Below, piece after piece: positions 35,286 through 46,079 of a stretch of 64,000 nt of DNA. The stretch is from Cricetomys ansorgei (taxonomy: Eukaryota > Chordata > Mammalia > Rodentia > Nesomyidae). Made by a program: the position numbers and the translations under genes. The notes beneath the pieces were generated by a model. The model did not search any database. It saw only the letters and a program-made list of their open reading frames with translations, and was not told the DNA's origin. The stretch covers positions 7,921,001 through 7,985,000 of the forward strand of contig JAMJFZ010003624.1 of the NCBI GenBank assembly GCA_026225945.1, in the 5' to 3' direction. Each line of letters begins with the position of its first letter. The stretch's first letter is position 1.

Positions 35286-38161
35286 GCCTGCTACAAAAGG
35301 CATTTCAGAATAGCAGAGACTCAAAGGCAGCCAATGCCGGGACCGACCACAGTCCTTCTTCTCATGCTGGCCCCACAGGACTGCAAAAGAGGCCCCAGCT
35401 TTGTGCCTCATTAGCTGTGAGGAGGGCCACTGACAAAGAAACTCACGTCATTAAATCCATTGGCCTGGACCTCAGTGGCCCATCTGGCAGAGGACACAGA
35501 AGTTAGGCTTGGTTTACAGGTTAGCAGACAGCAACGAGCTCCGGACAGTTTCGTCACACTTGGATCCAGGATGATGAAATTTAAAAGCAAAGAGAAAGGC
35601 ATGGGCCTCCGAACATCAAATGCGCTCCCACCTCGAACCGATGCTCGCTGCAGGGGGGCATTTGTGGAGAATGGTTCTTGGTTTTGGCTGACTGCATTTG
35701 TCATGAGCTCAGAATGAGGCTGCCAAAGGCGAAAAAGAAAAAGGTAGCAATAAAAAAACAAAACAAAATAAAGCCCAAAAAACAAAGAATCCACCACTGC
35801 CCTGGATGGCTGAGAGCCACAGGGTTGCATTAGACTGAAGCCACAAAGGATCTGAGAAAGCATCCATCGTGAGGTTAGACCTAGCCACTGGGAAGGGACA
35901 GCCCACCCTGCTCTGCTCCGTCCTGAGCAGGTAACCCAAGGAATGGCTTTGTACATCCTGGTCCAATCCTCCCCAAGGATGGTAAGGGACAAGAAGCAGC
36001 ATACCATGAAGCTGGTGACCCTCAGAAGGAAAACTGGAAGGTGGGTGGAGGGGGGCAGTGAATCAGAAATCAAGAGAAACGAAAGCTGCTCTGGGGATCT
36101 AAGGATGTATGAAAGCTGGTAGCTATGTCTACCGCCTCCAGAGGGTCTCACGCAGCCCCCTGGGTGGTCTCAGAAGCAGCGATTCTAAGTTCCCAGGTGA
36201 CACTGAAGCAACTGGCCCAGGGACACACGTGAACACTGCCCCAACTACCAAAACTGTCATTGATTTCTCTGGCTGTTTATTTGCTTTGTTATTTTAATTA
36301 AATATCCAGTTTGCTTTATTATTTTAATTATCTAGTTAACTAATTATACTCTTTTATACAGCGTCTCATATAGCCCAGGCTACCCTTGAACTGGCTATAC
36401 AGCCAAAGAGTACCTTAAAGTGACCCTATTTCTTTTTATATCCTGTGTCCCTAAGATTTCCTTAAGGCATAATGGCCTGTCTACCGGTAAATCCAAATTT
36501 GGGGGAACTTATTAGTTTTAAAACCATATACACTTGTGGGGTTTGTTGTTTGTTTTTGAGGCAGGGTTTTCCTGTGTTGCCTTGGCTGTTGCTGGGATAA
36601 AAGGAATGCACTACCACGCCCAGCAAAATCCTCATACATTCGCATCTGAGATTATGTACTTTCTAGAAATGCAGACTGCTTGGAATCCAGCCTCTCCCTT
36701 CTGACCACGCGTAAGGAGTTCTGTCAGCCCAGCTTCTTAAGCTGACCTGTTTCTGCCTCTGCTGCATTTTCTATAATCCAGTTCCCCACAGGTCTCCTAC
36801 TTCTCCTAGGTTTTCTCACTACACGTTCTGCAGAACAAGTTGCATAACATATTAAAGAGTGACCTGCTTTTATCAAATGATATCTGGCTTCCCCACCTTC
36901 TGAAATAGTAAATACAGACCTAACCCTTTCCCCCTGAAGCCCACACCGAGCCCGTCACTCCTGTCTATTAGGACAGAAGAGCTGCATTCAGTCCTTAATT
37001 GATTTTATTTTTCCTCTTATCCTTGAAGTTTCAGACTTTAGACCCTGCTAGGAAAATTCCCAGCATATGGGAATGCATACCAAGTGATGTGCAGAGCAAT
37101 GCAAATGACGAGCAGACGTAACGTCTCTAAACGGCTTGAGCAACGTTTGTAAGTCCCACTGGGCTCCCTGATTTGCCTCACCACGCTCGGGCAAGGAGTG
37201 TATCTTGTACCCTTTTTCTTCTTTCTTTTTCCTTTTTTTTAAAGTATTCTAGACTATCCTGGAATTAGGCCGTGTAGCAGGTTGCTACTGTGCTTTTTTA
37301 CCCTTTAGTTCAAGAAAGAAGTTTAAAAAAGAATAGGAAGAAAGAAAGGAATCTTCACTGCCCTTGTTAGAGGTCTGGAAAGAGAGAAAGAAAGGAAGAA
37401 AGAAATCTTCAGAGGCCTTATTGGCTGTCTGCAGCTTGGAGAGCAGGAGCGGACAGTGAGCTGGACTAACGTCTCAGTGCAATGTCCCTGAACCTAATTC
37501 CTCCAACCAGAGTCCCTCTAAGAAATAAGCAGCAACAACCAACCACCTAACCAACTGCACCCAACACAACCAACAACCCACACCAACAGCCCAGGCTCTA
37601 TCTACTCTGAGCAAAGTTCCCAGAAGCAGGCAATCCTAAGGACAAGCTGCACATGGCAAAATAGTTGCATGTAACCAAATCATAGCCACCAGTAACGAAT
37701 TATCTAAATCAAACCCATTCTCATCCACGTATGTTTTGGAAACAAAAACATATTCCCAGCACTGTTCTGTGTTTTTAGAGAAACCAAGATCTTCAAAGAG
37801 TCTCGCTCCAACGTAGTCCAAGCTGGCCGCAAATCCCCTGCCTCAGCCGCCTGAGCCTTGGAATTACAAATAAGTGTACTAAGTCTGGCTTGGATTCTCT
37901 CTCAGAGACAGTTGGTCTCCGGACACGCTCAGCACCCGACACTGATGAGCTAGGGACACAGCCCCTGCTCAGAAGTCATCGGAAGGGTGCAGGCCCTAAC
38001 CTGCCGCTGTTGTTTCTGTGGCCTTCGCCGTCTCAGCGTCTCCAGGTCTCAGCTTATGCACTTGGAAATGACAGATATTATGACATGACAGGAAGGACCT
38101 TATCCTCATGTTCAGATCAGCCGCACAGGGCTTATGAGTGCTTGCTGTGTCCAGGCTCACA
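35286..38161. other. Gcnt4: Intronic stretch with B1 remnants
   Basis: Contains two decayed antisense B1 pieces (about 36355-36420, CAGCGTCTCATATAGCCCAGGCTACCC; and 36540-36625, TTTGAGGCAGGGTTTTCCTGTG) and a purine-rich imperfect duplication near 37310-37425. A 246-codon minus-strand open frame at 35411-36151 has no recognisable domain and is treated as non-coding here. Confidence 0.4.
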
Positions 38162-38985
38162 GTATGCACACACACACACTCACACATTCACACATACACA
38201 CACACACAATCACACACATGCACACAATCACACATTCACACACATACACATAGATACACACATGCACACACATACTCACACATATACACACACTCACTCA
38301 CACACATACGCTCACACATACCCACACACATATACACTCAGACACACACACATACACACACACGCTCTCATACACAGGCACACACACACACATGCAGACT
38401 CATACACACACACATACACACACACACAATCACACATTCACACACATACACATAGATACACACATCCACACGTACACACATACAGACACACATACACTTA
38501 CACACATACACTCAGACACACACACACTACACACACTCATACACCTACATACTCTCATACACACAGGCACACACACAATCACACATTCACACATACACAT
38601 AGATACATACATGTACACGTATACACACTCACACATATACACACACTTACACATATACTCACACACCTACACACTCTAATACACACATACACTCACACAC
38701 ATACACTCACACACACCCCCACACATATACACTCAGATATACACACATACACACACTTACACACTCATATACCTACACATACACACACTTACACACTCAT
38801 ATACCTACACACATATACACACTTACACACTCGTATACCTACACATACACACACACATACACACACTTACACACTCATATACCTACACACACACATACAT
38901 ACTCATATATATTCACACACACTCATGCACACACACTCACTCATACACACACTCACACACACACACACACACACTATACACATGT
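38162..38985. repeat. About 820-bp CA-based array
   Basis: Long interrupted array of CACACA mixed with CACATACACT, CACATTCACA, CATATACC and ACTTACACACTCATATACCTACAC units. The last unit recurs several times at about 40-55-base spacing between 38750 and 38900. It makes a 376-codon His/Thr-rich plus-strand open frame (37890-39020), which I regard as an artefact. Confidence 0.95.
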
Positions 38986-39109
38986 GCTGGACACATGACA
39001 TCCTCGCAAACAGTTCATGAGGAAGACTGGAGCACTTAGGGTGAGGGTCATTTCAGGGCCAAGGATGAAAGGGTGGGAGTGACTGAGCTAAGAAGAAAGC
39101 TGTCACAGC

Positions 39110-39134
39110 CTCACACACCCCCCCCCGGGGGGTT
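39110..39134. repeat. Poly(C)/poly(G) run
   Basis: CACCCCCCCCCCGGGGGG: adjacent C and G homopolymers, self-complementary. Confidence 0.9.
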
Positions 39135-39144
39135 GCAATGTCAC

Positions 39145-39315
39145 TAGCCCCACCCTCCACCATACCTCTGTAGCAACCCTTCTCCACTGACCCCCCAGGC
39201 TTTCCTAGCAGTGAACGCCCTCAATCTTCTCTGTACTTTGGGCACACTGATCCCTGATCCCTTTAAACAGTTTCTACTCATCCTTACTCCAGCTACTTTC
39301 TGGCTCAAAGCACAG
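39145..39315. repeat. Local duplicate, copy 1
   Basis: Shares blocks with 40195-40378 in the same order: CCCTTCTCCACTG, CAGGCT.TCCTA.CAG.GAA, GGGCA.ACTGA.CCCTGATCCCTTTA, TTTAAACAG, CTACTCATCCTTA and ACTTTCTGG. I do not recognise a known repeat family. Confidence 0.6.
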
Positions 39316-40194
39316 CTGTGGTCTGAGACCACCCCGTGTTACATCGTTACAGTGCCATGATCTACAAATTAAAAATGGAATTGCAGTCACACTTGCTTCA
39401 AAATATTGTTTCTGTAAGATGTAGAAACCACCATCACCATCAGCTACAAACTTTTTTTTGTAAACTTGGTATTCCAAGGGAGGAATTCCCGCTCCTTTGG
39501 ATGTGATCTCCTTCTTCTAGCTCCATGTCATTCACACTTAAGTAACTGTAAAAAGCCATCCCTGTCTTCTCCCTCACCCTGGAAGCAGCTATCAAACCTG
39601 GCCACCACCTCTCTTGCTGCCCAGCCCTAAGGTTTTCCCACCTCCCAATCTCCACTCCCTCCTCTTCACACCTCAACCCTTATGCAGAGGCAGCCAGCTG
39701 GGGGAAGGCACCCAGAGCCTTCTCTATTGGCCACAGGGCACGCACTTCTCCCTGGGGGCCTCAAAGCTGCTCAGACTCAACAAAACTGAACTTGTCCTTT
39801 TTTCCTGGAATCTGCTCCCTCTCTCCAGAGCTCCTTGTTTCTCGGAAGAGCAGCATCCAAACTTGGAGAAAGACATTCTGCACTCACATCCTCCACAAAA
39901 TGATCTCCAAGCCTGCCTCCTCTGAGTCACCCTCCGGGCTACCCACCAAGTCATCCCAGTCTCTGGGACCCAACCCTGCATATTCTAGGGCTCCCCGGGT
40001 CCCTTCCCCACGGGGCAGCTAGGGTGAGAGCTTGTGGTTTGGGTTCAAACAGTTCTCTACCTCAGACTCCCAAGTGGCTGGGCCTAAAGGCCGTGCGTAC
40101 CTGCACCTGGCTGGTTTTGTTTTTAGTCACAATCATGTGAGGATACACATACGCACAGGTGTGCAGCTGTTCCAAAGACCCTCCTACCAGGTCA
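39316..40194. other. Stretch between the two local duplicates, no gene recognised
   Basis: Pyrimidine-rich sequence with open frames of up to 103 codons, none recognised. Near 40057-40120 CTACCTCAGACTCCCAAGTGGCTGGG...TACCTGCACCTGGCTGG looks like the end of an old antisense B1/7SL monomer. Confidence 0.4.
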
Positions 40195-40378
40195 CAGGCC
40201 CCGCCTCCGCCATATCCCAGGAGCACCCTTCTCCACTGCCAGCCTCAGGCTCTCCTACCAGCGAAAAGCCTTCTCCTCTGCCCTTAGGGCATACTGACCC
40301 CTGATCCCTTTACTTCCCAAAGCTCTCTCTTTAAACAGCACCTACTCATCCTTAGCCCACTTTCCACTTTCTGGTAAG
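40195..40378. repeat. Local duplicate, copy 2
   Basis: Counterpart of 39145-39315, about 1.05 kb away and in the same orientation. It has an extra ACTTCCCAAAGCTCTCTC insertion before TTTAAACAG. Confidence 0.6.
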
Positions 40379-41239
40379 GGGTCTGCACCCCAAAAAGCTG
40401 AGCTACAGCGCATCTGTGCCCCACAGCAAGGTCCCAGCTCACAGTAAGCAGAACACACCACTGGTTTGCTCAACTGACTCTCTGACCTCACCTCGGTCAA
40501 TTTTATTGTTTTCAGGAGCTGTTCCTCCCCCACGGTACTAAGAGAAATCACTAAAGCTTATTCCACTTAACTCACACTACGCAGTACTAATGATAAGCCC
40601 CGGGGGGCCAGGTTAGGGCCAACACCAGTATCTCCTCAGGGGAGGGCAGAAAGGGCAATATCCCATACCTCCTCCTCAGCCCCTTCTGCTCAGAGTTCAT
40701 TCGGGAAGTAATTACAGCCTGCCTAGGCTGCAGGTACCTACTGCGGTGCTAACTTCACCTCTTAAGCCGCTCGGCCTCTGAGTCTAAACCTTGCCTCTCG
40801 AAGAAGAAGCGTGCACACCTTCCCAAGGGAACTCTCCAGTCTTCCCAGTGCCACACACAACTTTTGGGCCATTTCTAATACCAGCAAAAGATAAATCAGC
40901 AACATCGGAACGACCTGGATACTTACTAAGTACCACACAGACAGTTCTCCACAATAACTCACTTTTCAAGACTTTACTTCCCTCCAGGCACTGTCAACGA
41001 GAGCTGCCCCAAAGTTTCCAGACTTAGGCTTATAAGTGGCTTAATAAACAATAAAGACAAGTTTCATGCATACAACATAAAGAAGGCGAGTTCTGTTTCT
41101 CCATCCATCCGAGAAACTCAAAATTAGTATTATCACCGCTCCCTTAAGCTTCGTGATTATTGCTCTTCAGTTTTAAAGGTTAAAAAAGGTGTGAGCCATG
41201 GTGCCCCCAAACTGGCATCAACCCCCGACTTGCCCAGCA
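40379..41239. other. Gcnt4: Intronic flank of the main CpG island
   Basis: No repeat or exon was recognised. CpG density begins to rise only after about 41220. Confidence 0.4.
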
Positions 41240-41271
41240 CCGAGACAGCACTTAGGACTGCCAGCCCCTAC

Positions 41272-42143
41272 CTGGAAGCTTGGAGCTTTCATCCGCACAC
41301 CGAGCCCACCCTGGAGGCACGCCCACGAGCTCTGGAGCCCCTTCCTCGGGCTGGGAGTCCCCGGAGGTCCCCGGGCTCGGGGGAGACCCCGCCACTTGGC
41401 AGGGCGTGGGGTGCGATCTCTGGCTCGTTATGCGGCACGAAAACTTGACCTTAGGACGCGCGGAAGCTCGTCCCTGCCGAGGCCACGGGCCGGGACGCGC
41501 GCCCCGCAGCTCGAGTCCCCGAGATCCCTGTCCCCGCCGCTCTACGGAGAAGCCGTGCGGGGAGCCCGGTCTCGGTGACCGAAGCCCGGGGAGGCTCCCA
41601 CGCGGTCCCCGGGAACTCCGCGGCATCCGCCGGGCGCCCGCTGCGGTCTCGCCGCCGCCCTCGCCCGCTCCGGGAGGGACCCGGATCGCGCCGCCCCCGG
41701 CCCGTGGCCTCGGGGTCGCGACGCGCAAGTTCCCACCCCAGCCCCCTTCCCCGAGGGAAAGGGGAAGCGGCGGGCAGGGGAGGGTCCTTGGCTTGCCTGC
41801 GCGGCCGAGCCGACCTCCTGGGGAGCGGGGAGCCCGGGACTCGGGGTCCCCTCCGCTGCGCCACCCCGGCGCTCGGAGCCCGGCTCCTCCGCGGCGCGCT
41901 CTGCCCCGGAGCAGCAGTGTCTCGGCCCGGAGTGAGAGAGAGAGGGAGAGAGGGAGAGGAGGAGAGAGGGGAGGGAGGGAGAGAGGGAGCGCGCCCCCTC
42001 CCCCGGACCGCGCTGGGGACCAGAGTTCCGGGGCTCCCCGTCCGCACCCGCTCATCCGCAGCCGCCCCGCCCCGCGTCGGAGGCGCGGGATCGCTAAGTA
42101 ATTTGCCCCAAGTGGCCGAGAGGGCGGTGACGAAGCGACTCAC
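41272..42143 (-). other. Gcnt4: Probable 5' non-coding exon of Gcnt4 (5' end not fixed)
   Basis: On the minus strand an excellent splice donor, GCTTCCAG|GTAGGGG, ends an exon at 41272. A second donor, GCAGAC|GTGAGTCG, lies further upstream (exon end 42144). Either could join to the acceptor at 16581. The transcription start cannot be read from sequence, so the upper coordinate given is only a limit. Confidence 0.45.
41931..41992. repeat. GA-rich tract inside the CpG island
   Basis: About 60 bases of GAGAGAGGGAGA units; in the Gcnt4 sense it is a CT-rich run. Such tracts are common in CpG-island promoters and may bind GAGA/MAZ-like factors, which is inference. Confidence 0.85.
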
Positions 42144-42320
42144 GTCTGCGACCCCGGGCTGTCCCCAGGGCTGTCCCCACGCAGGACCGGCCGGCGGCGG
42201 CCCGGTGCGAGCCGGCTCTCGGGGGCGAGCCCAGCAACGGCCCGCGCTGCCCGGCCGGCGTGGTTCTGGGCAGCGTGCGGAGGCGGAGTCTTGCAGGATG
42301 CTCCGAGTACAAAGTTGCGT

Positions 42321-43310
42321 TCTAATCAGCGCCTACGTGGGGGAACACGCTCGCTCTTCCCCCTCCCTCGGGGCTGAGGGTGGCAGGGGGGTGATGCGGT
42401 GTCCGGACCCGCTGGGGTTCCACGGGGTGACTGCATGAAAAAAGGCACACACGCCCATTAAATCAGCCTTGCAACCTCGGACCACCGGGGTCCTCACGGG
42501 GTTCCCGTGAGTACACTTATTTTGCAAAGCAGACACTGCCAAAGAGTCTTCCACCTGGGGTGGGTGGGGCACTGTTCCTGGAGCCTGCCCTACAGGGCAA
42601 GGGGCAGCACTAGGTGTCCGTCCTAACCGGCTTATTCTTTCCTCTGTTTCATCCTTTGAAAGGGGCTGAAAGCCTCCAGTGTGCCTGGCCTGCTGGTGTA
42701 GAACTTAGAATCCAGACCCAGTCAAATCCAGAGTCTGCCCGTATCAGCCGAGAACCTCAGTTCCCCCAGGCTGGCTTTAGTGTGCAAGTTGTCTTCATGA
42801 GAGGCTTTGCCCACATCTTCCCTGCGGGACCTCTACCTTTTGGAGAAGTCATTAAATTAGCTCCGTATTTCACCTTCCCAAGCTGGCACCACTGAGATGG
42901 AAGAGAAGAAAGCCAAGGCTTCTGGAAAATTATCATCCATTCTGCGCGCCGTTCTGAGCATTAATGCCGTTTAAAAAGATCCCCACAACCTTAGGAAGGG
43001 GGAAGGACTATTTTTATTCTGATTTTTCACATGAGAAGTGGGAGTCAAGTAACTGGGGTAGGGGTGGGGAGAGGAGAGCCAGCATGCAGACTCTGTGGTC
43101 TGTTGGATGTGTGCCCTTAACCATAGAGGAACCAACAGCTCCAGCTCCCGCCACAGGAACCTCCAGTTATCTCGAGCACACAAGTTCTCTCCCACATGTC
43201 TGTTTTATTCTTTTGAGCATATCAAAATGGATATCAACTTTTTCCCAATCTCCCCTAGCTCCATCTTTGATCATTTTGTTCTAAAGCCGGTGGTTCTATG
43301 ATGGGACTTT
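42321..43310. other. Upstream flank of the CpG island
   Basis: No gene recognised. Around 42985-43120 a weak MIR-like stretch is visible (GATTTTTCACATGAGAAGTGGGAGTCAAGTAACTGGGG). Confidence 0.4.
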
Positions 43311-43317
43311 TATCTTT

Positions 43318-43465
43318 TATTTTTGAGACAGGGTTTCTCTGTTGTAACTCTGGCTGTCCTGGAACTCACTCAGTAGACCAGGCTGGCCTTGAAATCATAG
43401 AGATCCACCTGCCTCTGCCCCCTGAGTGCTGGGATTAAAATGTGTATGCCGCCACCACCACCCAT
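43318..43465 (-). mobile_element. B1 SINE, antisense, full length
   Basis: TTTGAGACAGGGTTTCTCTGTTGTAACTCTGGCTG through GGGATTAAAATGTGTATGCCGCCACC, with the local B1 variant. Confidence 0.95.
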
Positions 43466-43622
43466 CTTTATCTTGAATTTTTACTTTTTACATTTATTTA
43501 TTTGGGGCAGAGAAGTAAGAGGACAACTTTTGGGGGTCGGTTCTCTCCTCTCACCGTGCAGGTCCTGGAGATGGAAGGTTTAGCAGCAAATACCCTCACC
43601 CTGAACCACGTTAGCTGCCCAG
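43466..43622 (-). mobile_element. B3-type SINE, antisense
   Basis: ATTTATTTATTTGGGGCAGAGAAGTAAGAGGACAACTTTTGGGGGTCGGTTCTCTCC, GTGCAGGTCCTGGAGATGGAAG and TAGCAGCAAATACCCTCACCC. Antisense B3 body; the tRNA-like head is decayed (CACGTTAGCTGCCCAG). Confidence 0.7.
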
Positions 43623-43639
43623 TCATGGGACGCTTTGTT

Positions 43640-43978
43640 CCAACTTACTTCTGTTGCTGTGATGAACACCAGAACAGAAAGCAACTCGGGGAGGAAAGGG
43701 CTTATTTGGCTTATATGTCCCGACCATAGTCCATCGTTGAGGGGTGTAACTTCAGGGGGAACCATGGAGGAAAGCTGTTGATTGGTTTGCTTTCAGGCTA
43801 GCTTTCTTATAAAGCGGTCTTTGCCCACCTCCGGGAACTGCCTGGAGTGGGATACATCAACTAGGAATCAAGAAAGTGTCCACATATATGCCGACAGGCC
43901 GACCTAATGCAGGTATTTCCTAGATCCAGGGTCTTCTTTCCAGCTGTGTCAAGCTGACAATCAAAATTAGCCGTCACG
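43640..43978 (+). repeat. Rodent dispersed repeat, copy 4
   Basis: CTTCTGTTGCTGTGATGAACACCAG, GCAACTCGGGGAGGAAAGGGCTTATTTGGC, CCATAGTCCATCGTTGAGGGG and ending GTGTCAAGCTGACAATCAAAATTAGCC. Fuller than copies 1-3, but the centre differs from those at 48638 and 50045. Confidence 0.75.

Positions 43979-44014
<36 letters not shown>
43979..44014. repeat. Poly(T) run of about 34
   Basis: Uninterrupted T run next to the end of the dispersed repeat. It may be the A tail of a lost minus-strand retroposon, or an expanded homopolymer. Confidence 0.9.
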
Positions 44015-44018
<4 letters not shown>

Positions 44019-44849
44019 CAACTGCAACTTCATGTTCCTAAACCGTTTGGGATTATTTTCTAGCAAGGTCATATCCAGCGATGTCTTTCTCTATCCACTG
44101 TGACTGTTCTTGTTCTCTTAAAATCTTATCGCAAGCAGTTCCCCCAGATCTGAAAGTAGGCTGCCCTGGGCTAGATTGTGACCCTCTGAGGAGCCTCCCG
44201 GTAAGTCTACTTCATGTATGCAGCATCCCTACAAATGAGGCGCCTCAAACTCCCCAGTGTTTCATAGGCAGCCAGCCCTGTGACGCCTCTGAAGGTTCTA
44301 GGTGCAGAATCCTCTGCCTCCTCCTGGTGGCCGGCAGCAAGGGCTGCCGCTTGGCTCTGCCTCCGCTGTACTCTGGCCTTGTGGCCTGTGTTTCTTCTGT
44401 TTCCAGATTCCTCTTTGCCTTATGAATACCAGGCACTGGATTCAGAGCCCATGTTAACCCCATGTTAACTGGATTGTGTCTGTGCAGGTTCTCTTTCCAA
44501 GTGAGGATCCATTCACAGGGTCCATGTAGACATGAAGTTTGCAGAAAACACTAACCTGGCATAATTCCCAAAAGTTAGTTAATGACCTAGTGCTTGAGCT
44601 GAGGATGCAAAGAAGTATAAATCGAGGTGCCTGCTGCCCTCCAAGAAATTCTGGCTACAGAGGTAGGCATCACATTAGGAATATAAATAACCAAGAAAGG
44701 GATACTAGGAGCCAAGGGACCGGAGCCAAATAGCAATCCATGAGCCAAATGACAGCTCCAGGACCGAGGCTAAGGATACCATTAGGGGACCGCGTCCTAA
44801 GGAGAGAGTGCTCCAAGTACATCCTCCAAGGCGAAACAAGCAAGGGAGG
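44015..44849. other. Spacer, no gene recognised
   Basis: Open frames up to 114 codons (44081-44425, plus), no known domain. No confident repeat call. Confidence 0.4.
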
Positions 44850-45320
44850 CTTACTAACACACCCCCAAAGGCAAGGATGTGCCTAGCAGCATCCCAGTCA
44901 GGTGTCCCCTGAAGTGAGAGGGTGAAGGGATGGAAGTGCCGGAGCCAGCCGGTCAAGACAACACAGTTCAATCAAGAGGGAGAAGTGAGGATTCTTAAAA
45001 CACACTGGCCCCGATCTAGCGTTCAGAGCTCTCTTTTATTTAGGAAATACAAGTTTACAACATCTTACAACATCTGATTGGATGCTTATAATGTATTCGT
45101 CACAAACATCAAGTTTAAACAATGTGTTCTTTCATTCTGGAATGGTAACACAACTCGTACCTTGATCCAAGGTCATACACTCAGCAAAACAATTCTGCAG
45201 CCGTTAGCTAAAAACAGTAACATGCTCTTCTCAGAAGTAAGCAAATCTCAGCTGTAGTGTGGGAACTTAGCTAGTTCTCCACATGGAAGTACTTACCACA
45301 CCCACGTAAGATCGCCAAGA
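44850..45320 (-). mobile_element. LTR-like element, antisense (ERVK-like)
   Basis: In minus-strand sense the stretch contains AAATAAAAGAGAGCTC (poly(A) signal, from TTTTATTTAGG near 45033), then a U5-like GTTTTAAGAATCCTCACTTCTCCCTCTTGATTGAAC ... GTTGTCTTGACCGGCTGGC. This order resembles rodent ERVK LTRs. No internal viral genes are recognisable. Its transcription direction would point toward Gcnt4. Confidence 0.45.
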
Positions 45321-45965
45321 GCATGCTTAGGACATCCTATAGGCTCAGAGCATTGAGTGGCAGGTCCAAAGCAACCTCCAGTTTCCCAAACTCAAAAAAA
45401 GCAGTCGAAACGTCCAGAAACCAGCTCACCCTGGATAAAAGCCAGTGCTCCTCTGGGACTTGTGAAGCCAGTTTCTTTCTATCAAAGGGAGTCATTGGCT
45501 TTACTTCTCACAAATGGGACATACGCTCTCCAATTAACCTACAGCTGAGGGGCTTGCCAGCATAGCAAGGCCCAGCCTCCAGGCTCCCGTCCCTACTCAC
45601 AAGTACTTGTTATACATTTCAAAGCCTTCTTCTAGCTTCCCTCCCACCAGCTACTCACCCCCCTTATATCGCTTGCTGGTCTCACTAAACTCTCTGTTCT
45701 CAGCTCCTGCTATTCTCAGTATGCTCTTTTTAGTCTCTGTCTCTGGCTGTTCTCCCTTCTCTTACACATAGCCCTGGACATGTCCAGTATGCTGGCCATA
45801 TTCAGTCTACCTCTTTCTCTCTCTGCTCTGGACTCCCCCAGATGCCTCTGGCTGTTCTCCCTCCCCCTTCTTATTTATAATACAACCCTTAACCATATCA
45901 TGGAGTGGTCATGTTGGCATTTTTTTTTTACTGTGCCCCCTTGCATATATTAAGCATACACTTTA
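45321..45965. other. Spacer, pyrimidine-rich, no gene recognised
   Basis: CTCTGTCTCTGGCTGTTCTCCC-like blocks recur at about 45736 and 45848, suggesting a weak local repeat. No coding exon was recognised. Confidence 0.4.
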
Positions 45966-46045
45966 CCCCCCTGGGCTGAGGGTGTAGCTCAGTGGTAGAG
46001 TGGTTTCTTAGACTCACAAAGCCCTCAGAGCTTTGATCTTTCAGA
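45966..46045 (+). mobile_element. ID-like / tRNA-Ala-derived SINE fragment
   Basis: GGCTGAGGGTGTAGCTCAGTGGTAGAGTGGTTT keeps an A-box-like tRNA head. The anticodon and B-box region (CAAAGCCCTCAGAGCTTTGATCTT) is decayed, so it is not a functional tRNA gene. Confidence 0.65.
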
Positions 46046-46079
46046 AAGTCCTGAGCATTGTCAGAAAGAGGATTACTAC

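Larger units (their letters stand above)
16612..41271 (-). other. Gcnt4: Gcnt4 intron (inferred)
   Basis: Interval between the acceptor of the coding exon and the donor at the edge of the CpG island. I saw no convincing coding exon in it. Stretches with no recognised gene or repeat include 16.6-17.5, 17.7-19.9, 21.5-23.4, 24.3-25.4, 29.6-31.2, 32.9-34.6 and 36.6-38.1 kb. The repeats, the 33-kb CpG-rich block and the TATA/CCAAT stretch are listed separately. Confidence 0.6.
41240..42320 (-). promoter_or_regulatory. Gcnt4: CpG island, probable Gcnt4 promoter
   Basis: Dense CpG over roughly 1.1 kb with many GGGCGG/CCGCCC-like boxes, by far the most GC-rich part of the window. It lies about 25 kb upstream of the minus-strand Gcnt4 coding exon, which needs a 5' non-coding exon, and no other gene start is visible here. 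The long open frames on both strands (230-287 codons) come from the lack of A/T-rich stop codons and should not be read as proteins. Divergent plus-strand transcription is possible. Confidence 0.7.

Noticed and set aside
37890..39020. 376-codon His/Thr-rich plus-strand frame
   Set aside because: It is the translation of the CA array. All frames of such an array stay open, and there is no promoter, domain or splice evidence.
41252..42438. Four overlapping long frames (230-287 codons) on both strands
   Set aside because: They lie in a CpG island where stop codons are rare. The sequences are Arg/Pro/Gly-rich, overlap one another on both strands and show no domain.
45966..46045. Functional tRNA gene
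   Set aside because: Only the 5' arm resembles tRNA. The anticodon and T arms are decayed, as in ID-type SINE remnants.
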